64,000 nt of DNA. Source: Pseudomonas borbori. GTDB taxonomy: Bacteria > Pseudomonadota > Gammaproteobacteria > Pseudomonadales > Pseudomonadaceae. The notes below the pieces were generated by a model. That model searched no databases, had not been told where the DNA came from, and saw nothing but the letters and a program-made list of their open reading frames with translations. Each line of letters opens with the position of its first letter. Within the stretch, counting starts at the first letter, position 1. Positions 46,445 through 56,070 of this stretch are shown here, one piece after another. The position numbers and the translations under genes were made by a program. Where the stretch lies: NCBI RefSeq assembly GCF_900115555.1, contig NZ_FOWX01000021.1, forward strand, positions 27,699 to 91,698. Reading direction: 5' to 3'.

Positions 46445-46609
46445 TGTAGGATGGCGTTGAGCGCAGCGATACCCATCAACGCGAGTATCGACCCACACCC
46501 GCGACAGCTGTGTAGTTGCTGCTGTTAGCCATTGCCGGCCAGGGGCGTGATCTATGGGTTAGCGATGGGTATCGCTGCGCTCAACCAACGCGGCCCGCCA
46601 CATCCTACA
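46445..46609. repeat. 165-bp inverted-repeat element (GTAGGATGGCGTTGAGCG family)
   Basis: TGTAGGATGGCGTTGAGCGC followed by AGCGATACCCATC (46445-46477) is mirrored by GATGGGTATCGCTGCGCTCA and on to CATCCTACA (46564-46609). About 30-45 bp arms enclose an 85-bp centre without an ORF. A single arm recurs at 52914-52945. It resembles a MITE or REP-type unit. Confidence 0.75.
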
Positions 46610-46775
46610 AAAGCCGGCGCACAAGGGATCGCCTTCTGGTCGCGGACAAGGCCGCGCCCGGCACAGCCAAGGCGCGAGCCGACGGCAGAATCCGGCTCCG
46701 CCTGCTTTACTTGAGCGCAGCCGCCGCACCGTCAATACTGAACCGGCTTCGATAATCCACCCGTGAAGGATTCCC

Positions 46776-47201
46776 ATGCGACTGATTTGTGCAGTACTGC
46801 CCCTGCTGGCGTTGGCCGGTTGTTCGTCCTTTCAGGCCGACCCGGAGAAAGTCACCGCGGTGCCCGCCGAGCGGCTGCTGGCCTATCAGCAGCCGGTGGC
46901 GGGCAGCGGGCTGGTCGTGGTCGACCGCGACCTGGGCATGCTCGGCGGCGGCTGCTATGTGGCGGTGCTGGTCGATCGCCAGGTGGCGGCGCGCATCGGC
47001 ATCGGCGAACAGGTGCGCCTGCATGTGCCGCCAGGCAATCGGGTGGTCGGCATCGGCATCGACCGGGCTGACGACAGCCTCTGCGGCAAGGGCCGCTTGC
47101 GCCGCGAACTGGCGGTGCGGGTAGAAGAGGGTGAAAGCCAGCACCTGCGCATCGTCAGCGAGGCCAAGAGCGGCTTCGATATCCGGCTGGCCACGCCCTG
47201 A
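46776..47201 (+). CDS. Putative outer-membrane lipoprotein
   Basis: 141-aa lipoprotein. The signal peptide ends in the lipobox LALAGC (Cys 16), and the following residues SSFQ predict outer-membrane sorting. The mature part is a small beta-rich domain with GSGLVVVDRDLGMLGGGCYVAV and a second Cys pair possibility (GGGCYV, DSLCGKG). Function unknown; related lipoproteins occur in other pseudomonads (from memory). AAGGA precedes the ATG. Stands alone. Confidence 0.8.
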   Translation: MRLICAVLPLLALAGCSSFQADPEKVTAVPAERLLAYQQPVAGSGLVVVDRDLGMLGGGCYVAVLVDRQVAARIGIGEQVRLHVPPGNRVVGIGIDRADDSLCGKGRLRRELAVRVEEGESQHLRIVSEAKSGFDIRLATP

Positions 47202-47850
47202 GCCGCAGGGGGCTGGTCAAATCGCTGCCTGAAATGACTGCCGGTTGAGGCGATCGCTCCTGATGTCAACGCTGTGCGCTCCTGCGGCAGGCGATGGCTG
47301 CGGCTTTGGATATATCCAATTGGCCTTGAGATAAGCGCGAATCGGCTTAATCCAGACGACTGGCGGCCTTGGCAGGCGCTGATGCAGCGCTCACAATTTG
47401 CGTTGAGTTGAACGAACTACAATTTGGCCTGTATCGCTAGGGAATAGTCAGAAACGCCGAAACAAAAGGGTAAATCGCCATCATCACTCGAAGACCTCGC
47501 CAGTGCTTGGCGTGGTTTTAGGAGTGGTAATGGCATTTGATAATTAACCCTTTGTTTTTTTGTATGGCGTTATCTCCACTGCGTGCGCTCCCTCGTCTCG
47601 ACGCCTGCCAGGATCGATGACCCAAGGTTTGCTCATCTCATTGCTCATGACTAATTCTCTGTACCGTTTAGGTGAAGAGGCCGTTCTAATAATTGCAGCA
47701 GCGATCAGCAGCAGTAGCTCGATTGCCTGGGCCAACTCGTAGTAATCGTCAATCAGCGATCTGAGTCAGCAGAGTTCGATTTCAGCTGTCGCTTGCCTAT
47801 GTTCAAAGACGCAGCCGCTTCCTATCGCACTCACGCATAGGACGCTAGTT
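47202..47850. other. Long intergenic region before the second universal stress gene
   Basis: About 650 bp, A+T-richer than the backbone around 47400-47560. A 63-codon minus-strand ORF (47544-47735; from an inner ATG at 47648 the product is MSNEMSKPWVIDPGRRRDEG...) could be a small gene, but has only a weak ribosome site and no recognisable motif. A complete Anr box was not found; TTGAT-AATTAACC at 47534-47546 keeps only one half. Otherwise nothing seen. Confidence 0.4.
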
Positions 47851-48885
47851 ATGCAAACCATTCGCAACACGCTAGTGGTGATGGATGCACAGCAGCCTGA
47901 TGCTCTACTGCTTGATAGAGCCACGCTGATCGCCAGTGCTACCTCATCGCACTTGCACTTGCTGGCATGTAACAAGAAAAACCACTCATCATCGAATCTG
48001 CAGGCAACCGAGGATTCCCTGCGTCACAAAGGTTTCAGCGTCAGCTCACAGCAGGCATGGAAGGACAGCCTGCACAAGACCATCATCGCCGTGCAACAGG
48101 AGCAGGAATGCGGCCTGGTGATCAAGCAACATTTGCCTGACAACCCCTTGCTCAAGACTTTTCTCCCTTCCGAAGACTGGAAGCTTTTACGTTTCTGTCC
48201 CTGCCCGGTGTTGATCGTCAAAAGTACCGAGTCCTGGCAGGGTGGCGTGATTCTCGCGGCCATCGACGCCGGTAATAACGATGTCAATCACCGGCTTCTG
48301 CATGCCGGTATTGTCGGGCATGGCTACGACATTGCCCAAATGATTGGCGGCACCCTGCACATAATGTCCGCTCACCCCTGTGCCGAACAGTTATCTGCCG
48401 ATCCCGTCTACCACCTCAGCGATAGCATCCGCGCGATGTACCTGGAGCACTGCAGGGCGCTGCAAGCCGAATACGAGGTCGGCGACGAACGCCTGCATAT
48501 CGAAGAAGGTCCAGCCGAAGCCCTGATCCCGTCTGTCGCCGAGCGGCTGCGGGTGACACTTACCGTGATCGGCAGCGTCGCCCGCAGTGGCCTGTCAGGA
48601 GCCTTGCTCGGTAATACGGCCGAGAACATTCTCGACAGCCTGAACTCTGACGTGCTGGTGCTCAAACCCGACGACATTATCAGCCACCTCGAGGAGCTGG
48701 CATCGCCACCGCACAATCAGGTCCTGGATGGCGCCATCCACTCCTGGCCATACAGTCATAGTGCCCATCTGGAGATTCCGACGACTCAGACCGTCAGTTA
48801 CATCAAGGAGGCTTCCAGCCGGCAAGCGGATGCCCCGGCAATTAGTCTGGAGCAAGAGCAGAGACTCAGCCTCCAGGCGCGTTAG
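47851..48885 (+). CDS. Universal stress protein, tandem UspE-like
   Basis: Cytosolic tandem Usp protein, 344 aa. The N-terminal half is TIRNTLVVMDAQQPDALLLDRATLIAS and the second half begins VILAAIDAGNNDVNHRLLHAG. The last strand/loop VTLTVIGSVARSGLSGALLGNTAENIL is the usual G-2x-G-9x-G(S/T) ATP-site region in a modified form. A poorly conserved 60-residue C-terminal tail (AIHSWPYSHSAHLEIPTTQ) is longer than in typical UspE. Single gene with a long upstream region. Confidence 0.87.
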   Translation: MQTIRNTLVVMDAQQPDALLLDRATLIASATSSHLHLLACNKKNHSSSNLQATEDSLRHKGFSVSSQQAWKDSLHKTIIAVQQEQECGLVIKQHLPDNPLLKTFLPSEDWKLLRFCPCPVLIVKSTESWQGGVILAAIDAGNNDVNHRLLHAGIVGHGYDIAQMIGGTLHIMSAHPCAEQLSADPVYHLSDSIRAMYLEHCRALQAEYEVGDERLHIEEGPAEALIPSVAERLRVTLTVIGSVARSGLSGALLGNTAENILDSLNSDVLVLKPDDIISHLEELASPPHNQVLDGAIHSWPYSHSAHLEIPTTQTVSYIKEASSRQADAPAISLEQEQRLSLQAR

Positions 48886-48945
48886 CCAGACTTGGCGACA
48901 TGGCGGGCGACGGTGAGGGGCGGATATTCGCCCGCTGCGGTGTTG

Positions 48946-49003
48946 CGCTGCGTGAAAAATGGGAGTCATTTAGCTCACTAACTCCCCCATTTTTCACGCA
49001 GCG
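48946..49003. repeat. Near-perfect inverted repeat (21-bp arms)
   Basis: CGCTGCGTGAAAAATGGGAG plus T and its complement (48981-49003, with two extra C) flank a 14-nt loop. It lies between a universal stress gene and the DUF808 gene; no poly-T tail follows, so it is not a standard terminator. Confidence 0.75.
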
Positions 49004-49249
49004 TGCCTTGCCGCGAACGCTTGGAGGCGGACTCGCTGCGGCGTTCGATACTTTAACAACAGACCCTTGTCCAACTCGTCGATGCAGTGTCGCCGCCTGG
49101 TGACTACCACCACCGTCTAGACGTGATTGACCGGATTTGCCTATTTGCCATTCCCAGCCAGCCTGCAGAACTGATCTACTACGTCTCCCCGAAATTGGGT
49201 GGCGCTAGCGAGCGCGCCCTTCAGAATCTGCTTGTCGAGGAATATGCCC

Positions 49250-50203
<954 letters not shown>

Positions 50204-50256
50204 GCGGCCAAGGCTACGGCCGGCCTCGAGCAGGCACCGGCCACTGGCTGCCCCTG

Positions 50257-51240
50257 TTAGCCCGACACCGCGCCGGTCCCGTGCAGTTTCAATGCAGGGC
50301 GTTCGCCGTACCAGGGGCGTTGTATGCATAGCGCCAGCCGATCGATCTGCGGCACCAGCAGGTTGGCGGCCAACACGGCGAAGCAGAGGCCATCGGCATA
50401 CAGCCCGAATTCGCGGATCAATTCGGTCAGCAGGCCAATGATCGCGCCGAACAGGACGCGGCCGGCAGGCGTATCGGGACTGGTGACCGGATCGGTGGCG
50501 ATGAAAAAGGCGGTGAACAGGAAACCGCCGAGACTGAGGTTGTACAGGCTTTCCTGCGGGCTATGGCCAGTTGCCAGACACAGCAAGGCGGCGCTGGCGA
50601 GCATCGCCAGGGGGATCTCGATGCGGATTACCTTCAATACGCCCAGCACCAGGCCGCCGGCTATATAGCCGAGCCCCGACAGATTGGGGGTGATCGGGTT
50701 GAATTGGTCCAGGGTCAGCTGGGTGGCGCCGGCGAAGGCGTCGAATGCGAGGCGGGGCGCCAGTTGCAACTGCTGCAGAAGCACCTGTTCCGCGCTCAGG
50801 GCGAGCGTCCAGGGCGCATGGTTCGATGGGGCGGGATACAGCAGCTGGTAGAAACAGATGGCGATGATCCCCAGGCCCACCATGGCGGGGTTGAGCCGGT
50901 TGCGGCCAAGGCCGCCACTGCCGTGTTTACACAGGACGACGGCGGCAAAGCTGGCCAGGGCGATCATCCACAGCGGCACCAGCAGCGGCAGCGCCCGGGC
51001 CAGAATCAGGCCCAACACCAGCCAGCTCAGGTCGCTTAAGCCCTCGCGCACATTGCGTCCGCGCAGACGCAGCAGGCCGGCTTCGAAACCCAAGGCCAGC
51101 AGCACGCACCAGAAGGTCTGCAGCCAGACCACGACGCCGAATTGCCAGGCATACAGGACGGTGCCCGGCAGCAGGCACAGGCTGACCAGCAGCATCAGCG
51201 TTCTGAGCCGCTGCGGGGCAGGACTATGTATCAGGCTCAT
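50257..51240 (-). CDS. RnfD-like membrane subunit of an electron-transport complex
   Basis: RnfD/NqrB-family integral membrane flavoprotein, 327 aa from ATG 51240. About nine hydrophobic segments. AFDAFAGATQLTLDQ carries the GAT motif in which Thr (residue 173) is the covalent FMN site in RnfD; the preceding Ser of the usual SGAT is Ala. FFIATDPVTSPDTPAGR is the conserved C-terminal block. ATGA overlap with rnfC. The other Rnf subunits (A, B, G, E) are not nearby. Confidence 0.87.
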   Translation of the reverse strand: MSLIHSPAPQRLRTLMLLVSLCLLPGTVLYAWQFGVVVWLQTFWCVLLALGFEAGLLRLRGRNVREGLSDLSWLVLGLILARALPLLVPLWMIALASFAAVVLCKHGSGGLGRNRLNPAMVGLGIIAICFYQLLYPAPSNHAPWTLALSAEQVLLQQLQLAPRLAFDAFAGATQLTLDQFNPITPNLSGLGYIAGGLVLGVLKVIRIEIPLAMLASAALLCLATGHSPQESLYNLSLGGFLFTAFFIATDPVTSPDTPAGRVLFGAIIGLLTELIREFGLYADGLCFAVLAANLLVPQIDRLALCIQRPWYGERPALKLHGTGAVSG

Positions 51241-52637
51241 GGGCGCAGCTCCGTCTTGCTCTGGCGAAAGCGCTCGCGCAGCGGCAGGTTGCTGGGGCAG
51301 GTGCTGCTGCAGCTGCCGCACTCGATGCAGGCATCCAGGCGCAGTGTCTGCAAGGTCGCGTGGTCCTTGCGCTCGGCTGCGCTGTAGAGATCCAGCGGTC
51401 GCAACGACATCGGGCAGACATCGACGCAGCGTGTACAACGGATGCAGCTGCCCGCAGGTTCGGCTGCCGGCAGGTAGCGCTCGGCGGCAAAGATCAGGCA
51501 GCTGCTGGTCTTGCTGATGACCGCGGCGGGGTCCGGCAGCGGCTGTCCCATCATCGGCCCGCCGACCTGGGTAAGTTGGCCCGCGGGATCGGCACCGGCA
51601 ATCTTGCGCAGCTCACTGACCGGATAGCCAAGCGGAACCTCGACATTGCCGGGGTGCTCACAGCCCCCGGTCAGCGTCAGCACGCGTGATATCAGCGGTT
51701 CGGCGTGGAACACGGCGCGTCCCAGTGCGTAAAGCGTCGCGACATTCAGCGCCAGCACCCCGATATCGGCGGGCAGGGTGCCCGGCGCCAGGTTGCGGCC
51801 GCTAAGGCTCTTGATCATCAGCGGTTGGCCCCCGGCCGGGTAACGCGCCGGTAGCGGACAGATCTCGACCCGGGTGCGCGCCTGGCGGGCGGCGGCACGC
51901 AGTGCGGTCATCGCCTCGGGTTTGTTGGTTTCGATACCGAAGCGGGTCAGGCTTATCCCCAGCAGGCTGGCGAGGTAGTCGGCAGTCTCGATCAACGCCT
52001 CGGCGCGTTCGCGCATGAGACGGTCATCGCAGGTCAGGAAGGGTTCACATTCGGCACCGTTGATCAGCAGCAGGTCGGGCTGCTGGGCGCCGGCCAGCTT
52101 AAGGGCCGTCGGAAAACCCGCGCCGCCCAGGCCAACTATGCCCATCTGCAAGGCCCGTTCGACCAGCGCCTCGGGCGTTTGCGGAGCTCCCAGAACGGGG
52201 CGTTCGATCCACTCGTCCAGACCGTCTGCGTTCAGAATGACGGCCATGACCTGCTCGGCCGAGTCGGCCGCGAAGGCGAGGCCGACCTGTGCCACAGTGC
52301 CGGAGGTGCTGGCATGCACCCATGGGATGTTGCCATCGCCGATGCCGATCACCTCGCCCTTGCGTACATACTGCCCCGGCTCCACGCAGGCCTGGGCACA
52401 TCTGCGACCCCGCTGCAGCGGGATCGCCAGCTGTAGGTGGCCGACCGCGACCGGGGCAATCGGCGTGGCGTTGGATAACTGCTTGTAGCCCCTGAGCTTG
52501 AGTCCGCCATGCCAGCTGCGCGGCGAGGGTGCGGCGATGGCGAGCAAGCGCCGCCAGAAGGGTTTCTGCTGCGGCTGACGCTGGGCTCGGAGAGGGAGCT
52601 GGATGCGCTCGACGCTCTGCAACGAATGGCTAGACAT
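51237..52637 (-). CDS. RnfC-like iron-sulfur/NADH-binding subunit
   Basis: Peripheral subunit of an Rnf-type electron-transport complex, 466 aa from ATG 52637 (GGAGG upstream; the longer ORF start is not supported). N-terminal barrel-sandwich (VEPGQYVRKGEVIGIGDG), a Rossmann-like NADH/FMN region (GIVGLGGAGFPTALKL, NGAECEPFLTCDDRLM), an SLBB segment, and two [4Fe-4S] clusters CIRCTRCVDVCP and CIECGSCSSTCP near the C-terminus. It lacks the long Ala/Lys-rich tail of many RnfC proteins. Coupled to rnfD only. Confidence 0.9.
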   Translation of the reverse strand: MSSHSLQSVERIQLPLRAQRQPQQKPFWRRLLAIAAPSPRSWHGGLKLRGYKQLSNATPIAPVAVGHLQLAIPLQRGRRCAQACVEPGQYVRKGEVIGIGDGNIPWVHASTSGTVAQVGLAFAADSAEQVMAVILNADGLDEWIERPVLGAPQTPEALVERALQMGIVGLGGAGFPTALKLAGAQQPDLLLINGAECEPFLTCDDRLMRERAEALIETADYLASLLGISLTRFGIETNKPEAMTALRAAARQARTRVEICPLPARYPAGGQPLMIKSLSGRNLAPGTLPADIGVLALNVATLYALGRAVFHAEPLISRVLTLTGGCEHPGNVEVPLGYPVSELRKIAGADPAGQLTQVGGPMMGQPLPDPAAVISKTSSCLIFAAERYLPAAEPAGSCIRCTRCVDVCPMSLRPLDLYSAAERKDHATLQTLRLDACIECGSCSSTCPSNLPLRERFRQSKTELRP

Positions 52638-53135
52638 TGGCTGTCCTCCAATTTTTGAACATAAAAATCCCCCGTGCGCTAATGCACATAAGAGGGTTTT
52701 GCTTCCGGGGAATTGCGGGAAAAGCGAGGTGGGGCACTCGATCACTCACGGGGTTCAGAGCGCCAAATTGAGAACTTGTTCACTTTTTGAACAGATTTGT
52801 TGACCAACGGTAGCTCAAGTGTCGGCCTGCGTGGCGTTTGGCAAGCCGTTCGCGAGAGGTATGCGCCGCTTGGTTTCGCGTCCTGCCCCGTCACCGTGAT
52901 AGCTGCAAGCGACGTAGGATGCGGTTGAGCGCAGCGATACCCATCGGCTGCCTACGGGTCATTGGGGGGCTGCATGTACCCGCCGCTTTTGCGTTGTGTG
53001 TGATTAATGGTTTACTCGCTCCGCTCGCCCTCCGGGCCGTGCCTAGGCGGCCGCGTTGAAGCGCGTTAGCCGCAAGCGGCTTACCGAGGCCGTTTTTAAC
53101 GCAGTATTGCCAACGGCCTGCTAGAGGCGGTCTCG
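52638..53135. other. Intergenic region with a repeat arm (52914-52945)
   Basis: About 500 bp upstream of rnfC. TTTTTGAACA occurs twice (52652-52661 and 52785-52794), the second within the inverted repeat TGTTCACTTTTTGAACA; these might be operator sites for rnfCD. GTAGGATGCGGTTGAGCGCA plus GCGATACCCATC at 52914-52945 is a single arm of the 46445 element. No gene seen. Confidence 0.45.
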
Positions 53136-53363
53136 TTGTTTCTCAGCGACCATGACTATGAGCATCTTCGAGCCTGCGGCTTCAAACCGCTGCTGATGAG
53201 CCTGCTGGACGACCTCATCATCTACCGCACAGGTTGTGAGATGGCAGATAGCCGTGACGGTTTCGTAACACCTGCAAAATCGAAGGCTTGTATTTTCTGG
53301 TTGGCCGATGGCCGAGGTGAGGCGCTTGCAGCCAGGTGTCAAGCAGCGGAGGACGCAAAATGA
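53136..53363 (+). CDS. Hypothetical protein (75 aa), first gene of a two-gene unit
   Basis: Not recognised. TTG start at 53136 with an AGAGG site about 9 nt upstream gives MFLSDHDYEHLRACGFKPLL. It is short, with three Cys and no membrane segment or signal peptide. Its stop overlaps the ATG of the next gene (ATGA), which supports it being translated. Base composition is A+T-richer than the flanking backbone, suggesting horizontal acquisition of the pair. Confidence 0.55.
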   Translation: MFLSDHDYEHLRACGFKPLLMSLLDDLIIYRTGCEMADSRDGFVTPAKSKACIFWLADGRGEALAARCQAAEDAK

Positions 53364-54061
53364 GCAGCGCAACTGACGGTTACCTTGACCACTCCTTCGA
53401 TAACGACTTCGCGGGCTTAGAGCTCAAATGGCTCCCATGGGTGGGGAGCCGCTACCAGGAGTCTGCGTGCAAGACGATCATTCTTGGCGAGAGCATCTAT
53501 CTGTACGACGGAGAGCCAAGTCGGCAAAGAATTCTCGACAGGAACAGCCTCAGGAGTCGGCACATCAATCACGGGATTCTGGCGAAATTCAAAAGTCGCT
53601 ATCTCAGGAATTTCGAGCGGGCGGTTTTCAAGAAGAATCGCCCAAACCTGCTGGAACGCACAGACCTCTGGACAGGCGTGATTTACCACAACCTCGTGCC
53701 CCGGCTACTTGAATCGCTTAAAGAACGCCCAACGCACAACGACTACACGCAAGGCTGGAGTGAGTTCTTACAAATCACAAAAGTCGTGCAGGCCCAAAGA
53801 TGCATCGTATATGGCCTGGAGTCGCGAAAAATCAGGGCCTTGCTTGAGCTGCTGGCAGAGCAACATATCCAATTTCGCCGCAGCAGGCTCCCCGCGGTAG
53901 GCAAGAACCGCCCTTTGCTGCTGACCATCCAACTCGAAACCCAGCCTTTTGAGATGCTGTTCATTCGCCATCCGAGTGCTTTTTTTACATGGGAAAAATG
54001 GGCGCTAACGCTTCGAGAGGCCAACATGCTGCCAGTTGCAGAAACACCCGAATCTGCATAA
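53360..54061 (+). CDS. Hypothetical protein, possibly uracil-DNA-glycosylase-like fold
   Basis: 233 aa from ATG 53360, coupled to the previous ORF. Two motifs sit at the right places for the uracil-DNA glycosylase superfamily: KTIILGESIYLYD near residue 40 (motif A, compare GEAPG/GQDPY) and FIRHPSAFF near 204 (motif B HPS). Between them is a Lys/Arg-rich helical region. No Fe-S cysteines. The catalytic Asp/Asn of motif A is not obvious, so it could be inactive or use another residue. Family assignment is inference; no close named relative recognised. Confidence 0.6.
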   Translation: MSSATDGYLDHSFDNDFAGLELKWLPWVGSRYQESACKTIILGESIYLYDGEPSRQRILDRNSLRSRHINHGILAKFKSRYLRNFERAVFKKNRPNLLERTDLWTGVIYHNLVPRLLESLKERPTHNDYTQGWSEFLQITKVVQAQRCIVYGLESRKIRALLELLAEQHIQFRRSRLPAVGKNRPLLLTIQLETQPFEMLFIRHPSAFFTWEKWALTLREANMLPVAETPESA

Positions 54062-54101
54062 AACCAGTAACTGTAAGAGCTCTAGCCCAATGAGCGTGGG
54101 G

Positions 54102-54920
54102 CTATTTCCCCACCTTCCGATTCCTCACATACAACGCCTCTCCCCCCGTCGCACTGCTCCCGCGCACCTGCAACTCGAAGCGCTTGGGATGGCCCTTGAT
54201 CAAATCGCTGAGCTTCTTGAACCCATACAGCCGCGCATCGAACGCCGGGCGCAGCTTGCTGATATTCGAGCCAAGCAGGCCGAGTTGCACCCAGCCGTCC
54301 TCGTCGTCGATGTCTTCGATGACCTTGGCGATAAAGTCCACCGGCACCTTCTGCGCCTTGGGTTTGTCGGGCGTCTTGAGCGGTTCGTCGGGTTGCTCGT
54401 TTTTCGCGCTTGGCTGGGGTTTGTCGTCGCTAGCGACCGGCTCGGCCTGGGCTTCGCCCGCGTCGGCGCGGAGGATTTCGGTGTAGATGAACTTGTCGCA
54501 GGCCGAGACGAAGGGCTTGGGCGTTTTCTCCTCGCCGAAGCCATAGACGGTCAGGCCTTCCTCGCGCAGGCGGGCGGCCAGGCGGGTGAAGTCGCTGTCG
54601 CTGGAGACCAGGCAGAAACCATCGAAACGCCGGGTGTAGAGCAGGTCCATGGCGTCGATGATCAGCGCGCTGTCGGTGGCGTTCTTGCCGCGGGTGTAGG
54701 CGAACTGCTGGACCGGCTGGATCGAGTAATCCAGCAGCACCTTCTTCCAGCTGCCGAGGTTGGGCTGGGTCCAGTCGCCGTAAATGCGCTTGACGCTGGC
54801 GACGCCGAACTTGGCGATTTCCTCGAACAGGCCTTCGACGATAGCGGCGGAGGCGTTGTCGGCGTCGATCAGCACCGCCAGCAGTTGCTGCTGGCGCGCG
54901 GGGTGGGCTTTGTTGGCCAT
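54102..54920 (-). CDS. NYN-domain (LabA/MARF1-like) protein with C-terminal OST-HTH/LOTUS domain
   Basis: Predicted RNA-processing nuclease, 272 aa. The N-terminal PIN-like NYN domain has VLIDADNAS, DSALIIDAMDLLY and LVSSDSDFTRLAARLREEG, supplying the acidic metal-binding residues. A Pro/Lys/Glu-rich linker (155-190) leads to an OST-HTH-like domain (FIAKVIEDIDDEDGWVQLGLLGSNISKLRPAFDARLYG, in part) that binds RNA in related proteins. AAGGA precedes the ATG. Single gene, convergent with the preceding pair. Confidence 0.92.
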   Translation of the reverse strand: MANKAHPARQQQLLAVLIDADNASAAIVEGLFEEIAKFGVASVKRIYGDWTQPNLGSWKKVLLDYSIQPVQQFAYTRGKNATDSALIIDAMDLLYTRRFDGFCLVSSDSDFTRLAARLREEGLTVYGFGEEKTPKPFVSACDKFIYTEILRADAGEAQAEPVASDDKPQPSAKNEQPDEPLKTPDKPKAQKVPVDFIAKVIEDIDDEDGWVQLGLLGSNISKLRPAFDARLYGFKKLSDLIKGHPKRFELQVRGSSATGGEALYVRNRKVGK

Positions 54921-55135
54921 GGTTCGTCCTTGGGTAAACCAGCACCGACCATACTGCGGATGCTGGCGACTCGCTACAGGTCGCAGGTCGAAAGCGGAGC
55001 CGCGCCGACCCGGCGAAGCTCGGTCGTCGGGCCCTGAAAGAATTATTGCAGTGGAGCGCTACGGCGAGCCGCTGCCGCATTGCGAGCGCGGGTCTTGGTA
55101 AATGCCCTCCGACACGACTCGTGCTTCACGAGGGC

Positions 55136-55456
55136 TCAGGATTGGCCGACAACAACCTCGCTGAACTGAATGATCGGCGTCTGGTCCGTGTAGTTGGCAA
55201 TGTCGGCCATGATTTCCTGCGCGTGAGGAGCAAAGCCGGTCTGAAAGGCTTCTATAGAGTCACAGTAGATGTGGCACATGCCAACGTAGGTTGCGGGCTC
55301 GCCTGGGCCGCCACCAGCCAGCCCTTTGTCCACCGTGTAAAACTTGCAGCTATCCCCCATCCGGGCCTGCACCAGCGGCATGTGCTTGTCTCGGTAGTAC
55401 GCATGGTCGAACCGAGCGCCTGGCTTGTTCGCGTACATCACGCTTACCTTGATCAT
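55136..55456 (-). CDS. EthD family protein
   Basis: Small dimeric alpha+beta-barrel protein (106 aa) of the EthD family, named for ethyl-tert-butyl-ether degradation but mostly of unknown role. VSVMYANKPGARFDHAYYRDKHMPLV is the signature. AGGAG precedes the ATG. No catabolic genes are adjacent, so no pathway can be assigned. Confidence 0.88.
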   Translation of the reverse strand: MIKVSVMYANKPGARFDHAYYRDKHMPLVQARMGDSCKFYTVDKGLAGGGPGEPATYVGMCHIYCDSIEAFQTGFAPHAQEIMADIANYTDQTPIIQFSEVVVGQS

Positions 55457-56070
55457 GAATCCTCTCCTGGAAATGAGCCACTTGGCCCGGGAGGTCTGAT
55501 CGTGCCCGAAAACTGGCTTGCGGTCGAACCCACGGCCAGCGCACGGGGTAGCGGTGAGCAGGCATACCGCGCCCGGATCGACAGAAACGCAATCCGCTCG
55601 GCGTTTGCATCAATGGCTTCCCGGCGGCACCGCGCGCTGTTATGGGATAAGGCGCAGCGGCAAACTCCAGTCGTCAAGGGCTGGCCATTTCCTGGCGCCC
55701 TATCGATATGCGAAGAGTTTGAGGCTGCCGGGTTGATTATCCGGCAGCGAGCAGCAGCAAAAGACCAGGCCCCAACCGCTCACAGCCTCTGAGGGCGGGG
55801 CAGGGGTGGGCCTCAAGCACTATCAGCCTGGGTGATGGCGAGGCTTCGCCGCTGCCGGCCCCAGTCGGCGTGGCCATGATCGAAGCCGCGGGTGCGCCAG
55901 CGGACGCCCCGCCTCGTCTTGGTCACAGGTTGGGGATCGGCGCTGTAACGCGGCGAGCGCTTGGCGATCGAATGTGCTGAGAGGTCGGGAGCGCAGGCAG
56001 AGCAACGGATTGCGCACCGCCGGCAACCTGGCCGAGGCGCGGTTGGCAAAACCAGGAAGGAGCGCAAAGT
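55457..56070. other. Intergenic region, no convincing gene
   Basis: About 610 bp. An open frame on the plus strand (55502-55792, GTG start) gives a basic, low-complexity product without recognisable motifs and poor codon bias. It may be a gene remnant. The end of the region carries the AAGGAG site of the next gene. Confidence 0.4.

Noticed and set aside
55046..55792. 248-codon plus-strand ORF over the EthD gene
   Set aside because: Its first half is antisense to EthD, and the second half has no recognisable domain or good coding bias.
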